A model generated the notes under the pieces. The model made no database searches, had not been told where the DNA came from, and saw only the letters and a list, made by a program, of their open reading frames with translations. A stretch of 64,000 nucleotides of DNA, taken from NCBI GenBank assembly GCA_942490945.1, contig CALNYZ010000044.1, forward strand, positions 682,001-746,000, read 5' to 3'. Numbering within the stretch: position 1 is the stretch's first letter; each line of letters starts with the position of its first letter. The position numbers and the translations under genes are program-made. This document shows positions 17,431 through 26,329 of this stretch, in pieces. This DNA is from CALNYZ01 sp942490945. Lineage in GTDB: Bacteria; Pseudomonadota; Gammaproteobacteria; UBA6429; Thiohalophilaceae.

Positions 17431-17980
17431 CGTCATTCCGGCCAAGCCAACGCCGCGAACCGGAATCTCGTCATGCACATCGAATAACATGATGAGATCC
17501 CGGATAAACGCTGACGCGTTTTCCGGGATGACAGTGCCACGGTCGATACCACTGCACGTCATTCCGGCCAAGCCAACGGTGCGAGCCGGAATCTCGTCAT
17601 GCACATCGAATAACATGATGAGATCCCGGATAAACGCTGACGCGTTTTCCGGGATGACAGTGCCACGGTCGATACCACTACACGTCATTCCGGCCAAGCC
17701 AACGGTGCGAGCCGGAATCTCGTCATGCACATCGAATAACATGATGAGATCCCGGATAAACGCTGACGCGTTTTCCGGGATGACAGTGCCACGGTCGATA
17801 CCACTGCACGTCATTCCGGCCAAGCCAACGGCGCGAGCCGGAATCTCGTCATGCACATCGAATAACATGATGAGATCCCGGATAAACGCTGACGCGTTTT
17901 CCGGGATGACAGTGCCACGGTCGATACCACTGCAGGTCATTCCGGCCAAGTGCGGCGCACGCGCGCCGGAATCTCTACCA
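17431..17980 (+). repeat. Tandem REP array, 126-bp unit, four copies plus a partial fifth
   Basis: Units start at 17431, 17557, 17683 and 17809, with a partial at 17935, all beginning CGTCATTCCGGCCAAG. Each holds two palindromic parts: CGTCATTCCGGC ... GCCGGAATCTCGTCA, and a 14-bp hairpin ATCCCGGA-T-AAACGC with GCGTTT-TCCGGGAT. Units differ by only a few bases, so the expansion is recent. As 126 is divisible by three, long open frames run through on both strands; they are not genes. It separates the MshD-like gene from mshO. Confidence 0.93.
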
Positions 17981-18033
17981 ACTGTGAACAACCAAAACTG
18001 GATTCACACGTGCGCGGGAATGAAGGGCAAGAT

Positions 18034-18882
18034 ATGAAGTCACCTTACAATAGTAAAGGCTTCACGCTGGTCGAAATCGTCGTCGTGATCACATTGATGG
18101 GCATCATCGGCGGCATCAGTGCCGTGATGATCAGCAATACCGTCGAAGGTTATGACGCGCTGGCACGACGCAACACAATGCAAAGTGGCGCACGACTCGC
18201 TGTTGATCGTATAGCTCGTGAATTACGGCATGCCTTGCCGAACAGTGTCTGTAGCTACGACGGCAGCAGTTGTAACAATTCTGGCAACAAGGTTTATTTT
18301 ATCAAAACAGTTACCGCAGGAAAGTACCAGAACCAGCCCGGCACCTACACCAGCGGGCAATTGCACGCGCCGTTACCGGTCACACCGGCCAGCGCCAGCA
18401 GTGTTGACATAATCGACGCTAACAGTTTAAACGCCAGCGCGAATCAGTGGCTGGTGGTGTATAACGTCAATAACAGTGGCATTTACAGTTCTACCAGCAA
18501 GCGCAAACAGATCAGCAGTATCACGACCAAGGATGTCGATGGTGTTGGCGCAGCAAACGATATTGCGGTAGTCAATTTCAGCGGCAGTGTCAGTTTTCCC
18601 GGCCATAGTCCCTCGCAACGTTTTCACATCATCGAGAATAACGCGACAATGTTTTATTTAAGCGGCACCGATTTATATCGTGCACAAGGTTCCTTTGCTG
18701 CCCCGCAGACACCACTGGCCGGCACCGAACAATTGTTATTACAAAACGTCGGCGCACTGGCATTTAATTACGTCGCCGGTTCACCGCAGCGTGCAGGCTT
18801 GTTACAAATCGATATAACCGTGCAAAAAAATTCCGAGTTAATCCACCTGGTTCATGAGGCGCATGTGCAAAATGTTCCTTAA
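18034..18882 (+). CDS. mshO: MSHA pilus protein MshO (prepilin-like)
   Basis: 282 aa. Leader MKSPYNSKG then FTLVEIVVVITLMGIIGGIS. Residues 35-75 (SNTVEGYDALARRNTMQSGARLA VDRIARELRHALPNSV) are the typical MshO/GspJ segment. The C-terminus forms beta strands ending HLVHEAHVQNVP. GAAGGGCAAG lies before the ATG at 18034. It is wholly enclosed by REP arrays: 17431-17980 upstream, 18871-19590 downstream. Confidence 0.88.
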   Translation: MKSPYNSKGFTLVEIVVVITLMGIIGGISAVMISNTVEGYDALARRNTMQSGARLAVDRIARELRHALPNSVCSYDGSSCNNSGNKVYFIKTVTAGKYQNQPGTYTSGQLHAPLPVTPASASSVDIIDANSLNASANQWLVVYNVNNSGIYSSTSKRKQISSITTKDVDGVGAANDIAVVNFSGSVSFPGHSPSQRFHIIENNATMFYLSGTDLYRAQGSFAAPQTPLAGTEQLLLQNVGALAFNYVAGSPQRAGLLQIDITVQKNSELIHLVHEAHVQNVP

Positions 18883-19590
18883 AACACCTCATCAACAGCA
18901 CGTCATTCCGGCCAAGCCAACAGCACGAGCCGGAATCTCGTCATACACATCGAATTTCATGACGAGATCCCGGATAAACGCTGACGCGGTTTCCGGGATG
19001 ACGATGCCGGGAGCAGGGACATAATGTTCCTTAAAACACCTCATCAACTGCACGTCATTCCGGCCAAGCCAAAGGCGCGAGCCGGAATCTCGTCAAGCGC
19101 ATCGAATTTCGTGACGAGATCCCGGATAAACGCTGACGCCGTTTCCGGGATGACGATGCCGGGAGCAGGGGCATAATGTTCCGTAAACCACTTCATCAAC
19201 AGCACGTAGTTCCGGCCAAGCCAACAGCACGAGCCGGAATCTCGTCATGTGCATCGAATAACTTGATGAGATCCCGGATAAACGCTGACGCGGTTTCCGG
19301 GATGACGACGCCGGGAGCAAGGACATAATGTTCCGTATGCACCTTCACCAAAAACCCGTCATTCCGGCCAAACCAACAGCGCGAGCCGGAATCTCGTCAT
19401 GTGCATCGAATAACTTGATGAGATCCCGGATAAACGCTTGCGCGGTTTCCGGGATGACGACGCCGGGAGCAGGGGCATAATGTTCCGTAAACCACTTCAT
19501 CAACAGCACGTCATTCCGGCCAAGCCAACGGCGCGAGCCGGAATCTCGTCATGTGCATCGAATAACTTGATGAGATCGCGGAAAAAAACT
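18871..19590 (+). repeat. Tandem REP array, 152-bp unit, about 4.7 copies
   Basis: REP starts recur at 18901, 19053, 19205, 19357 and 19509, exactly 152 bp apart. The unit has the same two palindromes as the 126-bp array plus a connector GATGCCGGGAGCAGGG and a phrase ATAATGTTCC(T/G)TAAA. The first occurrence of that phrase is the end of mshO (codons for N, V, P and stop at 18871-18882), so the unit captured the 3' end of mshO. The last copy is cut at GATGAGATCGCGG, where the MshP frame starts. Confidence 0.92.
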
Positions 19591-20025
19591 TGCGGGCGCA
19601 TAGAACCGCTTCGCGTTTCATTATGCATACCTTCGCCTCCGGCTCCAGGCAATCAACAAGGCTTTTCGCTGGTCACAGCAATTTTTATTATTGTGATTCT
19701 CGCCCTGCTCGCCATTGGCATGTTGCAATTATTATCGACCAGCCAGCAATCTGTGAGTCAGGAAGTCACTTCGGTAAAATCCTATTTTGCCGGGCAAAGC
19801 GGTTTGCAGTGGGGCATGTATCAGGCTACCTATGCAGGAGCTACCGGTTCGCATACCTTGACACTGTCTAATGCCGGACTGACGAATACGTCGGTCGATA
19901 TAACCCTTTCGTCTGATACCATCCTCGCCAACACCTATTACACTGTTAACACCAAAGCCAAATATGGCACAACTGCTATACCTGAATATGCCTATCGTGA
20001 ACTTGAGTTGAGGTTTAAACCTTGA
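19570..20025 (+). CDS. mshP: MSHA pilus protein MshP
   Basis: 151 aa from the ATG at 19570, which lies inside the last repeat unit. The body QQGFSLVTAIFIIVILALLA followed by SQQSVSQEVTSVKSYFAGQSGLQWGM is characteristic of MshP, a PilX-like membrane pilus component. Leader to the processing glycine is about 30 residues and partly repeat-encoded (MRSRKKTCGRIEPLRVSL); the native start may have been overwritten. The stop overlaps the region where mshQ begins. Confidence 0.82.
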   Translation: MRSRKKTCGRIEPLRVSLCIPSPPAPGNQQGFSLVTAIFIIVILALLAIGMLQLLSTSQQSVSQEVTSVKSYFAGQSGLQWGMYQATYAGATGSHTLTLSNAGLTNTSVDITLSSDTILANTYYTVNTKAKYGTTAIPEYAYRELELRFKP

Positions 20026-20030
20026 GACAC

Positions 20031-23000
20031 ATGCATACAATATATAAGATGGAGTCTGTACAACGGTTTTTTTTCGCGTTAATTTTTTTCGTCAGTGTTT
20101 TATTACCGACCCACTCTGCATTTGCAGCCTGTTCCTCATACGCCGGCCAAGCCAGCCTGAATGAGTTTTATAAAGATCGAACCAACCAGGCCGCAGACAA
20201 TGATGACTTTGTTGAAGTCAAGATTCTCAACAGTGCTATCACCTCAACCATTTTCAATAGCTGGACGATTCAAATATGCGAAGACAATGACCCCGGTAAT
20301 AATAATGATAACGATGGTTGCAGTAGCAGCATCACCCTCAGCAACTTTACCGAAACCAACCCGCCGTGGCTCGTGTATAAAAGTAGCAATATTGGTCGCT
20401 ACATTAATTTTAAAACCGGTTTCGATGCCATCCTTAAAGATGCAAGCGGCAATGTTATTGATTACCTGAGCGTAGACGGATACACCCCGCTTTATGACAG
20501 TAGCTGCAGCAGTTTACCGTTTGATACTACCGCAGGCGCTCCCGGTGCGAGTGACAAATTTATTTTTCGCACACCAGACGGCACGGGAAACTGGGACAGC
20601 ACACCTTCCGGTTCGGCCACGCCGACTGAAGATGATACCAACGATGAGGACCCGAGCGGCAATCCGGCACCGACGGTGTCTGTTTCAGATGTCGTCGTTA
20701 ATGCCGGACAAACCGCAACGTTTACCTTGTCGATTTCAAGCAGTAAAACCTACAACATCACCGTGCAGTACACGACCCAGAATAACACCGCGATTGCCGG
20801 TACAGACTATACCGCGGTCACAGGTACCGCCACGATTGCCGCGGGCAGCACCTCGACCACTATTGATGTCAGCACCTCGTCAAGCAGTACTGGTGGCGTG
20901 TCTTTTTATCTTTATTTATACAGTCCGGTCAACGGCACCTTATCGAATCATTATCCGCTTGGCACCATTCTGGAAAATCCACTCGCTGCCTGGTTCATGG
21001 ATGGCAGCGGCTGGTCGGGAACAAGCGGTGAAGTTACCGACAGCACCGGTAATGGTTATAACGGCACGGCAGTCAATGGCGCAACGACCACGACAAGTTC
21101 ACCTGCCATTGCTGGCTCACCCGGCACCTGTGGTTATGGTGTCTTTGATGGCACCAATGACTATATCGCGCTGCCGGGATTTCCAAATCTAACCGGCAGC
21201 TTCACTATCACTGCGTGGATACGCGCTGATCGCATTGATAAGGACCAGCGCATTTTTGTTGATGATGAAAATAATTCAGGTGGCTATGCCTTGAGTCTGG
21301 GTGATGGTGGTGATGGTCGCTTGCGTTTTTTCAATCGCGGTGTCAGCCCAACCAGTCTTGATACCTCGGCGGTGATCACCACCAATACCTGGTACCATGT
21401 GGCGATGGTACATAATGCCAGCGCAAAAACACGACAGATTTTTGTCAATGGCGTGGCTGCAACAGTGGCGCAAACCTATACCGGTTCATGGGGAACCGAT
21501 TCTGGTACGGCCAGCATCGGTGGTGAAACCAATGGTGCCGGATCAGAAGCAGTGAGTAACTGGCGCTTCGATGGCAATATTGATGAAGTGCGTGTTTTTA
21601 ACAGCGCACTCAACAGCAGTGCTGTAACCACCATTATGAATACCACACGCACCTGCCCGGGTGCCGGGATACATCATTTTGAAATCACACATGATGGTAC
21701 CGGACTGACTTGCGAACCGGAAACCATTAGCGTGCGCGCCTGTGCCGATAGTAGTTGCAGTAGTTTATACACGACAGATGCCAGCGTGACGTTTTCACCT
21801 ACCGGTTGGGTGGGTGGGGATACACAAACTATCAGTAGCGGTAGCGGTACATTACAACTCAGCAAGACTACGGCAGGAACCTACACCTTAGGCGTGTCTT
21901 CATCGAGTCCCGCCGCATCAAGTGCAGTGCAGTGTGTCAACACCGGGGCAGCGAATACCAGTTGTGATATTACCTATTACGATACCGGTTTTATTTATGA
22001 TGTGCCGAATCTCACCAGTTGCCAAACCTCGGCGAATGTCACCGTCAGTGCAGTGCGACTGGACAACACCACACAGGCCTGCGTACCGTCATTTCAAAAC
22101 GTCACACAAACAGTGAATTTCTGGAGTAGCTATAGTTCGCCTGCCACGGGCACAAAACAGGTCGTACTGAATAACGGTACCTCCAACTATACATTGGCAA
22201 CCGCCTCACCCGGTACCGGCGTGCCACTCGGTTTTGATAACAGCGGTCAGGCCACCATCACCGTAACCTATAGCGACGCTGGACAACTCGCGTTAAACAG
22301 CAGTTATACCAGTGGCAGTTTAAGTATGACGGGTAGCGACAGCTTTGTTACGGTACCGGCAAAACTGTATGTCTATAGTGATGATGCCAACGCAGCCTGT
22401 GCAAGTAACAATGCCAGCTGCACGGCTTTTGTGCCTGCTGGAACAAATTTTAATTTAAAAGTGCGCGGTGCCTGTGCAGATAACTCTGTCACGCCCAACT
22501 ACATTGAAAGCAACATTGCGCTCACGCACACCAACACGGCTCCGGCCATCGCACAAGGAACGTTGGGTAGCAGCAGTTTTGATATGGCAGACGCCGACGA
22601 TGGCGAACATGTCATTAGTCAAACGGTTTCCGAAGTCGGTGTCTTTACCTTTACTGCCACACCCACTGCAAATAACTATTTTGGTTTAACGGTACCGGCT
22701 GGCAGCAGCACTTACATCGGGCGTTTCGTGCCGGATCATTTTTGTGTCACCAGTTCAAGTCTGAGTAATCGTACCGACAGCAACACACTTGCCAGTTGTT
22801 CGGATGCGTTCAGTTATCTGGATGAAGATTTAACACTGCAATTTACGGTTGCCGCGCAACGCACTGGTGCGGTATGTGGCGATGGCACGCTGACGCAAAA
22901 CTATCATGCTACCTTTTCAAAATTCGATAATGTTTTCACAGCCGACAACACCAGTAACGCCACCGAGACCGGTGTACTGAATTTTGGCGCGATCGATAAC

Positions 23001-23705
23001 ACCACCGCAACCAACCTGAACAGTCGCATTGAAATTAACACCGCTACCTCCACTGCAAACAGCGGCGACTTCGCAAGCGGAACGGCGACCTTCACCGCGC
23101 AACTCGACATCAACCGACTTGGCACAGCACCGGGGTACACCGCAGAAGCGGCGTTAACTGATGCACGTTTTGGCATTAATCCCATCGACACGGATAGCCG
23201 CGGACTCAGCACCACCAACCTTGCTATCGGTACCGACAATTATTTTCAAATCGGTAACACAAGTTTGTACTTTGGCAGGCTGTATGGTGATAACGCCTTT
23301 GGTTCGGAGCAATCACCCTTACCGATGTGGGCACGCACCCAATATTGTTCGGCTGCATCTTCCGGAGTATGTACCGCATGGTTGAATACCAGCGCCGACA
23401 CCTGCAGTTTATTTACCGTCATTCCACCCGCAGGCACCAACCTGGGTAACACAACAGCAGGAGATGGGCAGGGCTACTGGAATACCGGCAGTGATTATTC
23501 ACGCACAGGCGGTTTACTGTTTACGCCCGATGCGGCCAACCACACTGCCGGCTGGAACTTGTGGTATACCGCTGGCGGCACAGGTGGTACCTATACCATT
23601 CCGTTCGTTGCACATCCTTATCTCATTACGCAGGATGGTGCGGCCAGCTTCGGATTATACCGTGGTGATGATCGTATTATTTACTGGCGTGAAGTGTTTA
23701 ACTGA
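20031..23705 (+). CDS. mshQ: MSHA biogenesis protein MshQ (LamG and Calx-beta containing)
   Basis: About 1224 aa, secreted. Signal peptide ends HSAFA before ACSSYAGQ; ATG at 20031 or 20049 both give one. Order of domains: N-terminal cysteine-rich part; a Calx-beta-like repeat near residues 215-295 (VVVNAGQTATFTLSIS ... TDYTAVTGTATIAAGS); a LamG/concanavalin-like domain near 325-540 (FDGTNDYIALPG, ITAWIRADRI, NTWYHVAMVHNASAKTR); then the long C-terminal DUF6701-type half typical of MshQ, ending RIIYWREVFN. Probably the tip adhesin or surface part of the pilus. Very rich in Ser, Thr, Asn. A weak hairpin ACCC-CTC-GGGT plus TTTT follows at 23778-23792. Confidence 0.88.
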   Translation: MHTIYKMESVQRFFFALIFFVSVLLPTHSAFAACSSYAGQASLNEFYKDRTNQAADNDDFVEVKILNSAITSTIFNSWTIQICEDNDPGNNNDNDGCSSSITLSNFTETNPPWLVYKSSNIGRYINFKTGFDAILKDASGNVIDYLSVDGYTPLYDSSCSSLPFDTTAGAPGASDKFIFRTPDGTGNWDSTPSGSATPTEDDTNDEDPSGNPAPTVSVSDVVVNAGQTATFTLSISSSKTYNITVQYTTQNNTAIAGTDYTAVTGTATIAAGSTSTTIDVSTSSSSTGGVSFYLYLYSPVNGTLSNHYPLGTILENPLAAWFMDGSGWSGTSGEVTDSTGNGYNGTAVNGATTTTSSPAIAGSPGTCGYGVFDGTNDYIALPGFPNLTGSFTITAWIRADRIDKDQRIFVDDENNSGGYALSLGDGGDGRLRFFNRGVSPTSLDTSAVITTNTWYHVAMVHNASAKTRQIFVNGVAATVAQTYTGSWGTDSGTASIGGETNGAGSEAVSNWRFDGNIDEVRVFNSALNSSAVTTIMNTTRTCPGAGIHHFEITHDGTGLTCEPETISVRACADSSCSSLYTTDASVTFSPTGWVGGDTQTISSGSGTLQLSKTTAGTYTLGVSSSSPAASSAVQCVNTGAANTSCDITYYDTGFIYDVPNLTSCQTSANVTVSAVRLDNTTQACVPSFQNVTQTVNFWSSYSSPATGTKQVVLNNGTSNYTLATASPGTGVPLGFDNSGQATITVTYSDAGQLALNSSYTSGSLSMTGSDSFVTVPAKLYVYSDDANAACASNNASCTAFVPAGTNFNLKVRGACADNSVTPNYIESNIALTHTNTAPAIAQGTLGSSSFDMADADDGEHVISQTVSEVGVFTFTATPTANNYFGLTVPAGSSTYIGRFVPDHFCVTSSSLSNRTDSNTLASCSDAFSYLDEDLTLQFTVAAQRTGAVCGDGTLTQNYHATFSKFDNVFTADNTSNATETGVLNFGAIDNTTATNLNSRIEINTATSTANSGDFASGTATFTAQLDINRLGTAPGYTAEAALTDARFGINPIDTDSRGLSTTNLAIGTDNYFQIGNTSLYFGRLYGDNAFGSEQSPLPMWARTQYCSAASSGVCTAWLNTSADTCSLFTVIPPAGTNLGNTTAGDGQGYWNTGSDYSRTGGLLFTPDAANHTAGWNLWYTAGGTGGTYTIPFVAHPYLITQDGAASFGLYRGDDRIIYWREVFN

Positions 23706-23909
23706 CATCACCAACTTGGGTTAGATACATGGCACTAATTAATTATATTTTGAAATATCATTCTTAATAAGGGAGCGACCCCTCGGGTTTTTCTAACGCC
23801 ACAATCGTAACGCGACAGGCTTAAATAAATACTTTTTCAACCTGTTACTATTTACTCGCGTAATTCATCACTGCTATATTTTGCATACAACACACGCGAG
23901 GGAATGACT

Positions 23910-24380
23910 ATGCTGAAAAAATTCATACTGGCAGTGGCAATAGTATTTGTTGCCGGGAACAGCTGGGCTGGCGATATTACGTATCGCAAACATATTCGTC
24001 CGCTATGGGAATCGCGCTGTGCGGCATGTCATGGTGCAAACTCACCTTATCTTGGTGAGTTTCTGGAAAATAAAGCCCACTATAAAAAACAAATGCAAGG
24101 TCCACGCATGGATACCTATGCGGATTTGATATTTTATGTTGGCTGGCCGGACACGGGCGCCATCATGCGCAGGCTCGATGATGGGCGTAATAATAAGGAC
24201 GGGAAACCTGGCAATATGTATCAGTACCTGGGTGATAACGAAGAACAACGCAAAAAGAACTTCGACCTTTTCAAGCAATGGGTCGGCGCGGAAGCATGGA
24301 CGCACAAGCGTTGGGATGCCAAAGGCGACATGCCAGGCGTCAGCAAAGAGGAATTATCAAAAATGAAAGTCAAATACTAA
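23910..24380 (+). CDS. Periplasmic monoheme c-type cytochrome-like protein
   Basis: 156 aa from ATG 23910, preferred over 23904 because GAGGG then has normal spacing. Signal peptide ends NSWAG. One heme site CAACH at about residues 37-41, preceded by ITYRKHIRPLWESR, a phrase common in small cytochromes with a DUF1549-like or PSCyt1-type start. Later methionines may give the axial ligand. Electron partner unknown; no oxidoreductase is adjacent. Confidence 0.8.
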   Translation: MLKKFILAVAIVFVAGNSWAGDITYRKHIRPLWESRCAACHGANSPYLGEFLENKAHYKKQMQGPRMDTYADLIFYVGWPDTGAIMRRLDDGRNNKDGKPGNMYQYLGDNEEQRKKNFDLFKQWVGAEAWTHKRWDAKGDMPGVSKEELSKMKVKY

Positions 24381-24737
24381 AAGTGCACCAAAATGAAATA
24401 CTGGACTTTTATCATTAGCAAATGTAATTGAATTTGTTTGGCTTCTTAAATGGGGTTTCCACGTTGAGCCCGATTTATTTTTGTTAAGCCTGGGTAGCCA
24501 ATTCATATTGACCAGGAGCAACAGAGGTATACCGATCATGACCTCCTCCTGAAAACGCATTAAACAGTTATTTGGAATTAAAATATATTTCCTGTTTAGC
24601 AATATTGAACCTAACGGTGATTGATGGAGTATGTTTCAAGGATCTTGTTATTCAAAGTCGTGGCTTTACCTGGAATCTTTGAGATTCTTCATTAACATCG
24701 AACAGTCCAGTTTTTTCGCTTTAATTCTAGAAATGAA
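24381..24737. other. Gene-free region
   Basis: About 360 AT-rich bases after the cytochrome gene. A short minus-strand frame exists but has no recognisable motif, start signal or family resemblance. No repeat of the window's families was seen here. Confidence 0.5.
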
Positions 24738-24774
24738 AAGGCCCGCAATCTATCGAACGCAGATTACCGGCCTT
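24738..24774 (-). terminator. Terminator of the decayed PEP-CTERM-like gene
   Basis: Read on the minus strand, AAGGCCGGTAATCT pairs with AGATTGCGGGCCTT around a short loop and runs into TTTTCATTT. It lies directly after the stop of the pseudogene at 24792. Confidence 0.6.
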
Positions 24775-24791
24775 CTATACAGGAATTGATT

Positions 24792-25096
24792 TTAACTTAT
24801 TTGCTTTCTTACAAACGCAATACCAATCAATCCGATACCTAAAAAAATTATTGAACTGGCTTCCGATACAGCAGTTGTTTGAATAGTTATGAGCCCACGA
24901 AGTAGTACCATACACACCGCTATTAGTTCCCGCTACAACGCCCTCTGCCGAAACATATGACGGGCCGAAGTCGCCATCATCAACAACACCCGTACCAAAG
25001 CCATTCTGGTCACCGTACAAGTTCGTAACAACTGCAAACTTAAGATTAGAAGACAAAAGAAAGATTGCCGCACAAATAAAAGATGATAATTTTCAT
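24792..25096 (-). pseudogene. Frameshifted small secreted protein with PEP-CTERM-like tail
   Basis: GGGGG precedes an ATG at 25096. After MK a one-base slip in AAAA restores a signal peptide (LSSFICAAIFLLSSNLKFA) and a Gly/Tyr/Ser-rich body with GDQNGFGTGVVDDGDFG. A second slip near 24880 restores AVSEASSIIFLGIGLIGIAF then VRKQIS and a stop. That tail has the layout of PEP-CTERM sorting signals (short polar motif, membrane helix, basic end), with SEAS in place of PEP. Two independent frameshifts suggest a dead gene; an error in the sequence is the alternative. Confidence 0.6.
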
Positions 25097-25467
25097 GATT
25101 TCCCCCGAAGACGATGTACTGATATGGACACAAAACCAGGCGCGGTCAGCTCGCTGAAAATTCACATACGATGAAATCACACCACAAGTTATCTACAAGG
25201 TATATTTTCTATCCATCTCTTTTTGCCAGGCCTGTGAAGCTTAACCACCCCGCCAATTTGTTGCCACTACGGGACAAAAACCCCAAATCTGTAGATTTAG
25301 TCAAAATAAGTGCGCCAAAAATATGACTGCGTAATATTTGACCGAATAAGTTGCGGAAATAATTAAAAAATAAATAATTTCAATAGCTTATTTAATCTTG
25401 CCGCCATCTGTCGATATAAAGAACAAGGTTGTATTACGTACAAATTCCAGTTTTATGAGGTGTTGTC
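25097..25467. other. Gene-free divergent region
   Basis: About 370 bases between the minus-strand pseudogene and the FimT-like gene. AT-rich toward the right end, where the FimT-like promoter must lie; GAGGTG precedes that gene. GGGACAAAAACCCC near 25269 could be a small hairpin. No gene or known element recognised. Confidence 0.5.
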
Positions 25468-26217
25468 ATGTTGTCCCGTGCTATTTTTCATCGCCCAACT
25501 CCCCACCAGGCCGGTTTTACCCTGATTGAATTACTGATCACACTGGCGATTGTCGTCATTGCAGGTACGGTGGTGTTACCCATGACAACCTCGATAGTAC
25601 GCGGTAGCCACCTCACCACGGAAACCAACACACTGGTGCGGGATCTGAATTATGCCCGTACCGAAGCGGTTAAACGCGGCAGCCGTATTACCATTTGTGG
25701 CACGATTGACGGTGCCACATGCAGCCACACTGGCTGGGCAAATGGCTGGATGATTTTTATCGATGATGCCGGCCAGATTGGCAACGTTGATGGCAATGAC
25801 GAAATCATGGTACGACGCCCCAAGGCAGCACGCGATATCACGCTCGATTCAGGCACCTCGTATGTGGTGTTCAATGGAACTGGAAATAGCTCTTATGCGT
25901 TTGACGATTCTACGAAGAATGTAGCATCTCCATTTAGCCTGGCCAGCAATGCCGGTAAGGCCATTTTCCCAATACAAACCATTATCGCCAGCCTGATTCC
26001 CACGGCACAGGCAGCGGTAACGGCTACCACCAGTTGTATCGCATCTACCGCCCTGCAAACGACTTCTGCTTCTGCCGTTTGTAATGGCACATCACTGACT
26101 AACTATAGCCAGGCATCTTTCCTGGTTTGTGATGCTTCCCGACATGCGGAAAAAGGTAACCTGCTCACCGTAATGGCTTCCGGTCGAATCAGTCATTCAC
26201 GCGTGGTATGTGACTAA
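25468..26217 (+). CDS. FimT/GspH-type prepilin
   Basis: 249 aa. Leader ends QAG before FTLIELLITLAIVVIAGTVV. LVRDLNYARTEAVKRGSRIT is the GspH/FimT signature, then ICGTIDGATC, WANGWMIFIDDAGQIG. The C-terminus has two further cysteine pairs and an unusual internal segment with ASLIPTAQAAV. FimT-like proteins are minor pilins that can bind DNA in transformable bacteria. It stands alone, 1.8 kb from mshQ, so it may serve MSHA or another type IV pilus. GAGG precedes the ATG. Confidence 0.85.
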   Translation: MLSRAIFHRPTPHQAGFTLIELLITLAIVVIAGTVVLPMTTSIVRGSHLTTETNTLVRDLNYARTEAVKRGSRITICGTIDGATCSHTGWANGWMIFIDDAGQIGNVDGNDEIMVRRPKAARDITLDSGTSYVVFNGTGNSSYAFDDSTKNVASPFSLASNAGKAIFPIQTIIASLIPTAQAAVTATTSCIASTALQTTSASAVCNGTSLTNYSQASFLVCDASRHAEKGNLLTVMASGRISHSRVVCD

Positions 26218-26329
26218 AAAAAGCATCTGTTGCTTTTTGCCTTACAGGACTTCCAGGCCAGCTATACTCAGTATAAAGTACCCGGATATCGGTGCCGATA
26301 TAGTAAATATCCTTGTCTGAGATGTTTTG

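Noticed and set aside
17380..18037. Long open frames of over 200 codons on both strands through the 126-bp repeats
   Set aside because: They follow from a repeat unit divisible by three without stops; no start signals, and the sense is just the REP sequence repeated.
17431..19590. CRISPR array
   Set aside because: The repeats are contiguous 126- and 152-bp units of palindromic REP DNA with no unique spacers, and there are no cas genes.
24357..24602. Minus-strand 81-codon frame as an IS transposase fragment
   Set aside because: No recognisable transposase motif and no inverted repeats around it.
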